NCBI GenBank assembly: GCA_910585525.1
Contig: CAJUFR010000003.1
Coordinates: 9,680 to 73,679 of the forward strand
DNA: 64,000 nucleotides
From: an uncultured Angelakisella sp.
GTDB taxonomy: Bacteria; Bacillota; Clostridia; Oscillospirales; Ruminococcaceae
Reading direction: 5' to 3'
Shown one piece after another: positions 1-6,744 of this stretch (the stretch's first letter is position 1; every line of letters starts with the position of its first letter). A program made the position numbers and the translations under genes. The notes beneath the pieces are model-generated. The model saw only the letters and a program-made list of their open reading frames with translations, did no database searches and was not told where the DNA came from.

Positions 1-297
1 CAGTATGGCATCGGTTTCGCGGATGTTGGCCAGGAACTTATTGCCCAGCCCCTCCCCCTTGCTGGCCCCCTTCACCAGGCCGGCGATATCCACGAACTCG
101 ATGACGGCAGGGGTCACCTTGTCCGGGTCGTACATCTCCCGCAGCTTTTCCAGCCGCTGGTCCGGCACCGGCACCACCCCCACGTTGGGGTCGATGGTGC
201 AGAAGGGGTAGTTGGCCGCCTGGGCCCCTCCCCCCACGATGGCGTTAAAGAGGGTGCTTTTCCCCACGTTGGGGAGGCCCACGATGCCTAGCTTCAT
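1..297 (-). CDS. ychF: Ribosome-associated ATPase YchF, N-terminal part
   Basis: The first 99 residues of a YchF/Ola1-type P-loop ATPase; the rest lies beyond the left edge. The product starts MKLGIVGLPNVGKST, a Walker A motif with the NVGKS form typical of YchF, followed by the family's NYPFCTIDPN switch segment and DIAGLVKGAS (G3 region). Family members bind ribosomes and hydrolyse ATP rather than GTP. The start at 297 is set by an AAAGGAG ribosome binding site just upstream on the minus strand. It is transcribed away from the accessory island and marks that island's left border. Confidence 0.95.
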   Translation of the reverse strand, partial: MKLGIVGLPNVGKSTLFNAIVGGGAQAANYPFCTIDPNVGVVPVPDQRLEKLREMYDPDKVTPAVIEFVDIAGLVKGASKGEGLGNKFLANIRETDAIL

Positions 298-340
298 ATA
301 TCCGCAACTCCTTTATCATAAATATCCTGTCCGGTCTTTT

Positions 341-369
341 ATTATAGCATGGCCCCCGTCGGTTTTCAA
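341..369 (-). promoter_or_regulatory. Sigma-A promoter of ychF
   Basis: On the minus strand TTGAAA is followed by 17 bases and a perfect TATAAT, about 45 bases before the ychF start codon. Confidence 0.6.
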
Positions 370-394
370 TGCGGGCCGGGGCATCTCCCCGGGT

Positions 395-423
395 TTGACA
401 CCGGAAAGGAGACGGGATATACT
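395..423 (+). promoter_or_regulatory. Sigma-A promoter of first lipoprotein gene
   Basis: TTGACA, 17 bases, TATACT. The predicted start of transcription near 430 falls almost on the AAGGAGG ribosome binding site (431-437), so the mRNA leader would be only about 15 bases. Confidence 0.6.
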
Positions 424-444
424 GATGGTAAAGGAGGTGTCGGG

Positions 445-1599
445 ATGATGAAACGGATCGTGTTGGTATTGGCTGTTGTCTGCCTGGTGTTGGCGGGGTG
501 TGGGCGGGGGGAGGCTGTCCCCTCCTCCGGCGGCGGGCCGGTGGCTTCCGGGGCGTTTTCGGAGCCGTCTCAGCCGCCGTCCCCGGACCTTGCGGAAGGG
601 GCGGAGGAGGAACTGCTTGCTATCGCAACGGATTTTGCGGTGTACTATCCAAAGCCGTTTTCTTCAACAAAAGAACTGCATTTCGATCGGTTCGTGATGC
701 TGAATATTTATTATGATGACCCAGCACTAAAGGGTGAGGACGGCATCGTTTGGATCGACCCCAAAAAACTGGCGGAGGAAGTGGAACTGCGCTTTGGGAT
801 ATCTGGTTATGTGTTCGACCCTCCAGTAGATGATTATCCTAAAAATGCCATTGTATATCCAAGATATGTCGAAGAAAAAGGAGCCATCGCTTTTTACACA
901 GAGGGAGAACTTCCCTCTATCCTGGCGGAGTTTATCGACCTGCGGCAGGAGGGCTTGGACTTTTTCTACACCTTTGATATTTACAATAATTTTATCACCG
1001 ACGGGCATGAGGAGGCGACGCTGGAAAGACGGCTCTGTTATCACTTCCGCTTGGTGGAAAGGGCGGATGGGCGGCCTTGGCTACAGGCGGTGTCGGCGGT
1101 GGAAAACGATGACACCGGAGGGGACCTATCCATTGACTGTGAAAGATACATTGGGGAACTGGGCTTTTTATTGAATTCAGCCGACTGGGAGACAGCCGAG
1201 GTTGTCTCCCCCGCCATGTACGCCATGTGGTACGGATACCGTGTAAACGATCTGCCCAGCCGTGATCACTATTTGATCGACGGCAGGGATGGCATGTTTT
1301 TCCCGGCAGAGGAGTTTGAGCAGGCCATCTTGGACCGCTTTGCGGTCTCGGTGGAGCATCTTCGGTCTGACCCGGTCATCTATCTGGAGAAAGAGCAGCT
1401 GTACCAGACACCTATGGCCCTTATGCCGCTGGCCGAGTCCCAGATCCAGGTCTTGGATACGGAGCAGGACGGGACAGTGATACGAATCGGTTTTTCTCAG
1501 TATTTTGTGGACTCAAAGAATATGGTGGAAAAGGAACTGACCCTGGAGGTGGAGGAGGGGACAGAGGAGTTCCGGTTTTTGGGGTATGTTGATCGGTAG
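445..1599 (+). CDS. Predicted lipoprotein, unknown function (lipoprotein 1 of island)
   Basis: 384 residues. The start at 445 is chosen over upstream in-frame starts because AAGGAGG lies eight bases before it and a textbook lipoprotein signal follows: MMKR, a hydrophobic stretch, then the lipobox LAGC. A proline/serine-rich linker follows the cysteine. The body seems to contain a repeated unit: an acidic helix followed by an RFGISG..DP..Y stretch near residues 110-145 resembles an RFAVSVEHLRSDPVIYLEK stretch near residues 290-330. No enzyme motif was recognised. It lies between ychF and a second lipoprotein gene (67 bases downstream) with the same polarity. It may belong to the lipoprotein/peptidase array or be an older resident; its 5' part is more GC-rich than the next gene. 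Confidence 0.8.
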   Translation: MMKRIVLVLAVVCLVLAGCGRGEAVPSSGGGPVASGAFSEPSQPPSPDLAEGAEEELLAIATDFAVYYPKPFSSTKELHFDRFVMLNIYYDDPALKGEDGIVWIDPKKLAEEVELRFGISGYVFDPPVDDYPKNAIVYPRYVEEKGAIAFYTEGELPSILAEFIDLRQEGLDFFYTFDIYNNFITDGHEEATLERRLCYHFRLVERADGRPWLQAVSAVENDDTGGDLSIDCERYIGELGFLLNSADWETAEVVSPAMYAMWYGYRVNDLPSRDHYLIDGRDGMFFPAEEFEQAILDRFAVSVEHLRSDPVIYLEKEQLYQTPMALMPLAESQIQVLDTEQDGTVIRIGFSQYFVDSKNMVEKELTLEVEEGTEEFRFLGYVDR

Positions 1600-1665
1600 G
1601 GTCAAAGAGGATCTCAGAATAGTAAATATTATTTTTATCGATCTTTAGACAGGAGGATCCTTGAG

Positions 1666-2817
1666 ATGAAGTTATTCGTTGCTTTATTACTTTGCATCTC
1701 CTTGTGCTTATCTGGATGTGATGGCATTGATGCTCCAGCTTCTGCCTCACAGTCATCACAGGTTTCAAAAGCAGAGGATCGCAAAGGGATAGAATATGAA
1801 ATTGAAACTTTGCCGAAAGAGCATTGGCAGGCGCTCACTCAGGATGGTTTTGTTTGGGATGATCGAGGAAGCTCTGAGCAGAAAATAGAGTGGATCGATA
1901 CCGACACTCTGCTTTTCTATATGTACCGAGTGGCTCCTGAGTTGGGGGGTGGAGGAGATTGCCGGATTTTTTCCTATAAAATATCATCTGGCAAAATGGA
2001 ATTAATAACCGAATATTCTACCTCGGAACCTACTATAGGAATAAAATCATTTCAACGAGATAGCACACCTTATGTATTATTTACAGCATTTCACGCCAAA
2101 TTGTACGAGTTGGATCTATCAGATCATTCTGCTTCTGTTTCGGACGCTGACGCTATCAGCGAACTCTCAAATGACGGCTTCGTTTTATATGAAGAATGGG
2201 GACAGCCGGACACTTATATATATGATTTTTTGAAAAGGGATGAGTTTTGGGAACAGCGAGAGCATATCCGAAAATTCCAGCGGGATCCCTTGGAGAGATT
2301 TGTTAGCTGGTCCCCTGATGGACAACACATCCTTTTTCAGCGATATAATAACCTCAATGAAGCGTACACAAATTCAAGATCCTATGCTATTTATAACAGT
2401 CTCGGAGAAAAAGTCACTGATATCACGGCTGCGCCATCTATTCAATGGTGCCAAGAACCTGGTTTTCTAACATACACTAAATTAGAAGATGGCACAGGAT
2501 CTCGTGTTTTGTTGGATTTAATTTCTGGTGAAGAATGTATCCTCCCTGTGGGCAGGATTTCAATAGCTGATATTTTGATACAAGAGCCTAATTTCTCTAT
2601 ATTTCAATCCTGGCAAGCGGGTTCTCTGTCTGAAATATACCTGCTGGATCATCAAACAGGAAATATTTCCTCACTCGGAATTGAAGACGATAATAATCTT
2701 TCTGGTGTTTGTGTTGAATATAATAGAAACTCATCAACAATTCTTCTTGAATGTTGGTTGGCTAATGATGACTATTCAAAGCATTGGATAAATTGTTATC
2801 TTGTAAAAATCAAATAA
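1666..2817 (+). CDS. Predicted lipoprotein with beta-propeller-like repeats (lipoprotein 2)
   Basis: 383 residues, AT-rich compared with the chromosome around it. AGGAGG at 1651-1656 precedes the start. The signal MKLF plus a hydrophobic run ends in the lipobox LSGC at about residue 18. Later text such as VSWSPDGQHILFQRY is typical of TolB/WD40-like propeller blades, and several blade-like 40-residue units can be made out, so an extracytoplasmic binding propeller is likely. It runs convergently into the first M23 peptidase gene, sharing a bidirectional hairpin terminator. By position it is a candidate immunity or binding partner for that secreted-type peptidase. That role is inference; no characterised homologue was recognised. 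Confidence 0.75.
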   Translation: MKLFVALLLCISLCLSGCDGIDAPASASQSSQVSKAEDRKGIEYEIETLPKEHWQALTQDGFVWDDRGSSEQKIEWIDTDTLLFYMYRVAPELGGGGDCRIFSYKISSGKMELITEYSTSEPTIGIKSFQRDSTPYVLFTAFHAKLYELDLSDHSASVSDADAISELSNDGFVLYEEWGQPDTYIYDFLKRDEFWEQREHIRKFQRDPLERFVSWSPDGQHILFQRYNNLNEAYTNSRSYAIYNSLGEKVTDITAAPSIQWCQEPGFLTYTKLEDGTGSRVLLDLISGEECILPVGRISIADILIQEPNFSIFQSWQAGSLSEIYLLDHQTGNISSLGIEDDNNLSGVCVEYNRNSSTILLECWLANDDYSKHWINCYLVKIK

Positions 2818-2837
2818 CGTTGGTTTACTATTAAAAA

Positions 2838-2866
2838 GAGGGAGGAAACTTATTATCTCCTCCCTC
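2838..2866. terminator. Bidirectional hairpin between lipoprotein 2 and M23 peptidase 1
   Basis: GAGGGAGGA (2838-2846) and its inverse TCCTCCCTC (2858-2866) flank an 11-base loop, with A-rich sequence on the left side giving a T-rich tail to minus-strand transcripts. Confidence 0.6.
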
Positions 2867-2899
2867 CCTCCTAAGTAGAACTATGAGAAATTTTTATTT

Positions 2900-3901
2900 T
2901 CAAAAAAAGTTGTGTACAGGAACAGAAACACCTTCATTAAAGAAGCTGTTAACTTGATAGTCGTCCCCTGTTCGCTCCGTCTTTGTCCCCGCAGGATGAA
3001 TTTCAACATGGAGATGGGCCAAAAATACATCATTACCGTTAGCCCCAATACCACCAACCTCTCCAATCTTGTCTCCCGCCTTGATGGGGCCTATTTTGGG
3101 GAAGGTACCAGTCATATGCATAAAAAGAAACAGTCGGTCAGTGCCAGCTTCTTTAATAGTGACCGTACCAAAATTACTTGGGGCGGCATAAACAACTTCG
3201 CCTGAAACAGGTGCTAAAACGGTGGTACCTTTACCAGGGGCTAAATCGACCCCAGTATGGAATTTCCCTTTGTAAGAAGCAGGGCTGGAGCCAGTAAAAA
3301 TGGCGCCGTACATATTGTAGTATTTGGCGGTGATTGCGCCGGCGCTGCCAAAGCACTTGCGGTAAAGGTTGTCGATGCTGGCCTGAATCTCCTCCGGGAA
3401 GTAGCCGTTGGTGAAGCCAGACCAGACAGAAAAGTAGTCGGTAGTGGTGGAGTTGGTCCCATTCGGGATGTCAGTCACCTTGATGAGCTCTTCCGCAAGC
3501 CAGACGGAGTAGTCCCCGTTAGGAGAACTGGTCCACTTCACATCGCTGCCCTGCTGGGTAAGGTAATACCCGTTTACCTTGATGCGGTAGTAATAGCCGT
3601 AGTTGTTATCAGTTACCGGGTCAAAGGTGAGGACCTGATTGGGAGCATCATCAGGGGTATAGACATCAGCGTTATTTGGGTTGCTGCTGCCGGTGAAGCG
3701 GTCCAGGCACTTGGTGGGGTTGCTTTCGGGATAGAGGCGGCCATCAGTGCTATACCGCCAAATCTGGTCGGTAGAACCATCTTCGGTATAAACATTGACA
3801 TTGGAACCGCCAGGCGCATAATGGTTCAAATCCTTGCCAGAGGCTTTGTTTGCGAAACGATAATACCTTCCCATTTTGATAGCTCTCTTCATACTTGCCA
3901 T
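2900..3901 (-). CDS. Lectin-like domain plus M23 metallopeptidase (peptidase 1)
   Basis: 333 residues. Residues 10 to about 140 look like a ricin-type beta-trefoil carbohydrate-binding domain (GRYYRFANKASGKDL, the QxW-like DQIW, YYRIKVNGYYL). After a linker shared with peptidase 3 comes an M23 domain: GKFHTGVD supplies zinc ligands H215 and D219, and HLH at 296-298 supplies the catalytic and third-ligand histidines. All LytM/lysostaphin-type active-site residues are present, so it should cut peptide cross-links of peptidoglycan. There is no signal peptide, so release must depend on lysis or on the holin encoded just upstream on the same strand (168 bases apart). The start has an AAAGGAG site. 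Alternative reading: endolysin of a prophage remnant. Confidence 0.85.
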   Translation of the reverse strand: MASMKRAIKMGRYYRFANKASGKDLNHYAPGGSNVNVYTEDGSTDQIWRYSTDGRLYPESNPTKCLDRFTGSSNPNNADVYTPDDAPNQVLTFDPVTDNNYGYYYRIKVNGYYLTQQGSDVKWTSSPNGDYSVWLAEELIKVTDIPNGTNSTTTDYFSVWSGFTNGYFPEEIQASIDNLYRKCFGSAGAITAKYYNMYGAIFTGSSPASYKGKFHTGVDLAPGKGTTVLAPVSGEVVYAAPSNFGTVTIKEAGTDRLFLFMHMTGTFPKIGPIKAGDKIGEVGGIGANGNDVFLAHLHVEIHPAGTKTERTGDDYQVNSFFNEGVSVPVHNFF

Positions 3902-4042
3902 GATAAAATCTCCTTTTCAGTCTTCGTATTTTATCCAGTGACCTATAAACCACTGAATCATCAAACCCCCTGTGTTTTTCCATACCATCTGCAGCTGGAC
4001 AGGATTTCCAAGGCGGAAAGCCGACTTTATATGCCCTTCCGC

Positions 4043-4071
4043 TTGACAAAAGCGGTGCCGGGCGATATATT
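4043..4071 (+). promoter_or_regulatory. Promoter copy a of the island repeat, reads antisense into holin gene
   Basis: TTGACA, exactly 17 bases, TATATT. The same element occurs at 6461-6489 and 9169-9197 upstream of the regulator. Here the segment beyond it has been replaced by the holin gene, so the promoter points into the 3' end of that gene. Confidence 0.5.
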
Positions 4072-4486
4072 ATAGGAAATCGGACTTCCCAATGGCCTTG
4101 AGGATGGCCCGGGGCATCTTGACACCGCTGGCGGAGAGATTTTCGCAGATGGAGATGCACTCGTTTACCGAAAGGTAGATGCCGATGGTGAGGCTGATGG
4201 GCATAGGGATGGAGACCGGGAACAGGCCCAGGGTGGAAAGATAGCTTAGGAACAGGTCAAGGCAGACGCCAAACGTCAGTGTCAGAAGCAAAGAGATCTT
4301 CCGCCAGAAGCCCTTGTAGCCAGCACTGCTGTTCACTGTTCCTTGGACCTTGGCCCGGGCAAGGCCGGTGGCCAGGTCGATAAGGATAAAGGCGCAGCAG
4401 AGTAGCAGGATGGCCCCATGGCGCTCGGCCAGGGCGGACAGGGGTGTGCAGAAGCTGGAAATCAGGGTGGGGAGTTTTTCGTTCAT
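4070..4486 (-). CDS. Phage-type holin / toxin-release holin (TcdE-like)
   Basis: 138 residues starting MNEKLPTL; the start is fixed by an AAAGAGGTG site on the minus strand. Three to four hydrophobic segments are seen (near residues 23-42, 65-85 and 90-110), with the signature DLATGLARAK ... NSSAGYKGFWRK matching the bacteriophage holin family that includes clostridial TcdE and UtxA, which release signal-less toxins. It lies directly upstream of signal-less M23 peptidase 1 on the same strand, the usual holin-then-lysin order. The last residues (KSDFL) are encoded by the operator-like repeat segment, suggesting the gene was joined to the array by recombination at that repeat. Confidence 0.85.
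   Translation of the reverse strand: MNEKLPTLISSFCTPLSALAERHGAILLLCCAFILIDLATGLARAKVQGTVNSSAGYKGFWRKISLLLTLTFGVCLDLFLSYLSTLGLFPVSIPMPISLTIGIYLSVNECISICENLSASGVKMPRAILKAIGKSDFL
4074..4090. promoter_or_regulatory. Operator-like dyad overlapping the holin stop region
   Basis: AGGAAATCGGACTTCCC matches the AGGA-N9-TCCT sites at 6492-6508 and 9200-9216 except for the last base. It encodes the last residues of the holin. Confidence 0.4.
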
Positions 4487-4513
4487 TGTTTTTTCACCTC
4501 TTTTTGGTAGAAT
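4486..4513 (+). promoter_or_regulatory. Candidate promoter of lipoprotein 3 gene
   Basis: TTGTTT, 16 bases, TAGAAT, 21 bases before the start at 4535. An overlapping minus-strand candidate (TTCATA, 17 bases, TATATT) would serve the holin gene, so the 48-base gap appears divergent. Confidence 0.35.
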
Positions 4514-4534
4514 ATAAATCAAGGGGGAGTTGTT

Positions 4535-5098
4535 ATGAAGAAAATATTGGCCGGTGCTGTGATAGTCATATGTTTAATTTTTGTGGGGTGTTCCCGGGGG
4601 AAAACGGCGGACCAGAGCAAGGGGACACTATCCTCATCCTTTCCAAACGCGTCGGAACCGGCGGACAGTAGTTTGGAGGAACATTCCCCAGACCCGTCAG
4701 ATGCGCCGGATGAAAAAGAAGAGTATTTACTTACAGAGGAATTGCAAAGATATGGCTTGTCCTTCGAAGATGTCCATAAAATATATTTTTATGATGCTGC
4801 GATGGGCGAAGGTGGAAGATCTACCGATTCTGCCTATATCCAAGGGATCACAGATGGATTTGTGGGTATTTCTTTTTATAAAGAAGAACCGGAAATTCAT
4901 CCAACTTGGGAATCGTTATCCCATGGGTGCCTTTATTGGTTTGAGTTTTATAACAACGTCAGCGATGAAGAGCCGTGGTTCTGTATTGCCCTGGACCCTT
5001 TCTTTTTTGTTGTGGACGGAGAGACGGCGGGGCCATACACCTTGGTTTCCGATGAGATCATTACAGATATTTTGAAATCAACAAACTCCAATTTCTGA
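4535..5098 (+). CDS. Predicted small lipoprotein (lipoprotein 3)
   Basis: 187 residues. The signal MKKILAGAVIVICLIFVGC carries a lipobox-like FVGC, then an acidic, serine-rich tether (residues 20-65) and a globular part of about 120 residues rich in aromatic residues. A GGGGG-rich site precedes the start. No known domain was recognised. It is divergent from the holin gene and convergent with M23 peptidase 2, from which it is separated by a strong bidirectional terminator. Surface attachment and its place next to a wall hydrolase fit an immunity or accessory role, but this is only inferred from context. Confidence 0.75.
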   Translation: MKKILAGAVIVICLIFVGCSRGKTADQSKGTLSSSFPNASEPADSSLEEHSPDPSDAPDEKEEYLLTEELQRYGLSFEDVHKIYFYDAAMGEGGRSTDSAYIQGITDGFVGISFYKEEPEIHPTWESLSHGCLYWFEFYNNVSDEEPWFCIALDPFFFVVDGETAGPYTLVSDEIITDILKSTNSNF

Positions 5099-5140
5099 CG
5101 AATTTATTACGGATATTTTGTTGCCTGCGCTTGATATGTG

Positions 5141-5181
5141 CCTTGCATAGGGAGACGTTTGATTTGCCTCCCTATGCAAGG
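5141..5181. terminator. Bidirectional terminator between lipoprotein 3 and M23 peptidase 2
   Basis: A perfect 14-base inverted repeat, CCTTGCATAGGGAG (5141-5154) and CTCCCTATGCAAGG (5168-5181), with a 13-base loop; CCTTTTTA follows shortly on the plus side. Confidence 0.7.
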
Positions 5182-5208
5182 GCTTGATAAGCACCTTTTT
5201 ATCGTTGC

Positions 5209-6321
5209 TTATTCATACACACCGGTGTTATAATATTCTGCGGGGAAAGAGACACCAGGGAAAAAATTGACGGGGTTAATGGTGTTTGCTGTGGTATAAC
5301 CATCACCAAAGAATTGATTAGAAGATTTGGTATTTATATCCAGATGGAGGTGAGGAGCTGTGCTCTCGCCTGTGTCCCCAACATATCCTAAGAGCTTTCC
5401 AGCGGAAACAGTCTCCCCATATCTAACAGGCGGCACAGCGCGAAAATGAAGAAAACGAACGTACATAGGACGTTTGGTAACGGGGTCGAGATCATCCATC
5501 TTCAGCACCACAAAATATCCCATGCTTTTATGTTCGGATACACCGCTGATATTGACATTTGGGAAGCCAGAATGTTGGAAGGTGCTTCCGCCCACAGCAT
5601 AAACCGTGCCTTTAGCAGGGGCCCGCACCACAATACCCTCATCACAAATCACATCGATACCCCAATGACCTTTCGGGCTTCTCGTCGGATCATAGCCAAA
5701 TTTACCATTACAGTTCTGGATATTGTCGAACACATACCGCCACTTCAAGGCTGCATAGGGGTTGTTGCTCTCAGGGACACCATCTACCTTGGGGGAGACG
5801 ATCCACTCCTGCTTCGAACCCATCACACTGCTGGAGGGAGCTTTGCTGGTCCAGTAAACGTTGCTCTCTCCACCGGTGCCACCGGTCAGCGCAGTAGAGG
5901 TGCGAATGGCGGAAGCCGGCACATTGTTAACCACCTTTGTATTGGTAGCGGTAAGGTACAGGTTATGTCCAACCAGACAGATCCTGTAAACATTGTCAGT
6001 GCCCGTGGGCTCAAAGACCACTTCACTATCCTTGGGGTTAGTTTCGACGGTAGAGCAGAGATGAGCGTTGTTCTTGTAGGAGGTGTCCAAAGCGCCATCG
6101 CTGCAGTCCAGCACAAAATTGTTGTTCACTGAACTGTGCATACGGAAACGGCCGCTGCCGCTGCTTCGGACCACCCACTTCTGCATAATGTCGGCGGTGT
6201 CATTCGTAAACAGGCAGACGTTTCTGCCAGTGCTGGCCGCATTGGTGCCATACACATTGAGGGCGTACCCACGAAAAGCGTTGCTGACGAACCGGTAGGT
6301 CCGGCCATTTACAAATCCCAT
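5209..6321 (-). CDS. Lectin-like domain plus M23 metallopeptidase (peptidase 2)
   Basis: 370 residues, the most divergent of the three paralogues. Residues 5 to about 175 form a beta-trefoil-like binding region (NGRTYRFVSNAFRGYALNVYG, QKWVVRSSG). The M23 domain has GHWGIDV (H219, D223) and HLHLD (H324, H326), all zinc and catalytic residues in place. Compared with peptidases 1 and 3 the linker is different and the peptidase domain has a longer insert (residues 240-290). No signal peptide. AAAAGGAG precedes the start. Its promoter (TTGATA-N17-TATAAT, 6516-6544) lies inside the duplicated operator segment, so it should respond to the island regulator. Predicted target is peptidoglycan cross-bridges; the lectin part may set target range. 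Confidence 0.85.
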   Translation of the reverse strand: MGFVNGRTYRFVSNAFRGYALNVYGTNAASTGRNVCLFTNDTADIMQKWVVRSSGSGRFRMHSSVNNNFVLDCSDGALDTSYKNNAHLCSTVETNPKDSEVVFEPTGTDNVYRICLVGHNLYLTATNTKVVNNVPASAIRTSTALTGGTGGESNVYWTSKAPSSSVMGSKQEWIVSPKVDGVPESNNPYAALKWRYVFDNIQNCNGKFGYDPTRSPKGHWGIDVICDEGIVVRAPAKGTVYAVGGSTFQHSGFPNVNISGVSEHKSMGYFVVLKMDDLDPVTKRPMYVRFLHFRAVPPVRYGETVSAGKLLGYVGDTGESTAPHLHLDINTKSSNQFFGDGYTTANTINPVNFFPGVSFPAEYYNTGVYE

Positions 6322-6460
6322 AATAAATTTCTCCTTTTTATTTTATTTTCCCGTCCGGTGTCCTACACCCCACCGGACCATCGTGCCGCCCCTTGGCTTT
6401 CCGTCTCCATCTGTAGCTGGGCAGGATGCCGGGGGAGGAGCCCGCTGGACGCCGTTTCCC

Positions 6461-6489
6461 TTGACAGGATGGGAAGCTGGCGGCATACT
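6461..6489 (+). promoter_or_regulatory. Regulator-type promoter, copy b
   Basis: TTGACA then 17 bases and CATACT, or 19 bases and TACTAT. It corresponds to the better copies at 4043-4071 and 9169-9197. It would transcribe the truncated regulator ORF and then lipoprotein 4. Confidence 0.4.
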
Positions 6490-6491
6490 AT

Positions 6492-6537
6492 AGGAAAGCG
6501 GACTTCCTAATTACTATTATAGGATTTTTAACTTCCT
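6492..6537. promoter_or_regulatory. Two operator-like dyads, copy b
   Basis: Two 17-base sites of form AGGA-N9-TCCT: AGGAAAGCGGACTTCCT (6492-6508) and AGGATTTTTAACTTCCT (6521-6537), 29 bases apart. The second sits between the -35 and -10 of the minus-strand promoter, so binding there would block peptidase 2 transcription. A third ACTTCC half-site lies at 6562. Likely binding sites of the XRE regulator encoded at 9297. Confidence 0.5.
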
Positions 6538-6689
6538 ATATCAAGGAAAATGAGAAACTAAACTTCCAAAAATAAGGTGGTGCCAGCGATGACTTTTGGT
6601 GAAAAGGTTAAAAAGGCCCGAAAGGAACTGGGTCTTACACAGACCGAGTTGGGGGATAAGATCGGTGTATCCAGGCGGACGATCACCTC
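6503..6689 (+). repeat. Near-identical 187-base duplication (with 9211-9397)
   Basis: Bases 6503-6689 and 9211-9397 can be aligned at a constant offset of 2708 with only two mismatches seen by eye. The unit contains both operators, the minus-strand promoter and the first 33 codons of the regulator. Such identity beside divergent peptidase and lipoprotein genes shows recent duplication or gene conversion. Confidence 0.9.
6516..6544 (-). promoter_or_regulatory. Promoter of M23 peptidase 2
   Basis: On the minus strand TTGATA (6544-6539), 17 bases, TATAAT (6521-6516), followed by a leader of about 190 bases to the peptidase 2 start at 6321. One base differs from the equivalent promoter at 9224-9252. 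Confidence 0.6.
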
Positions 6690-6723
6690 TCATGAATATG
6701 GAGCGAATCTTATTATTTGGTAG
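6589..6723 (+). pseudogene. Truncated copy of the XRE regulator gene
   Basis: 44 codons. The first 34 codons encode the same residues as the intact regulator at 9297, with one base change near codon 26, and then the text departs (HEYGANLIIW, stop) where the intact gene continues YEADVFPP. It keeps most of the helix-turn-helix but loses the last helix and the whole C-terminal part. Twenty-one bases after the stop, lipoprotein 4 begins, so the duplicated promoter and first codons of the regulator now lead a lipoprotein gene. It could be a dead remnant or a short DNA-binding peptide; the former is more likely. Confidence 0.75.
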
Positions 6724-6744
6724 TCGATTGGGAGGGTCGTGCTT

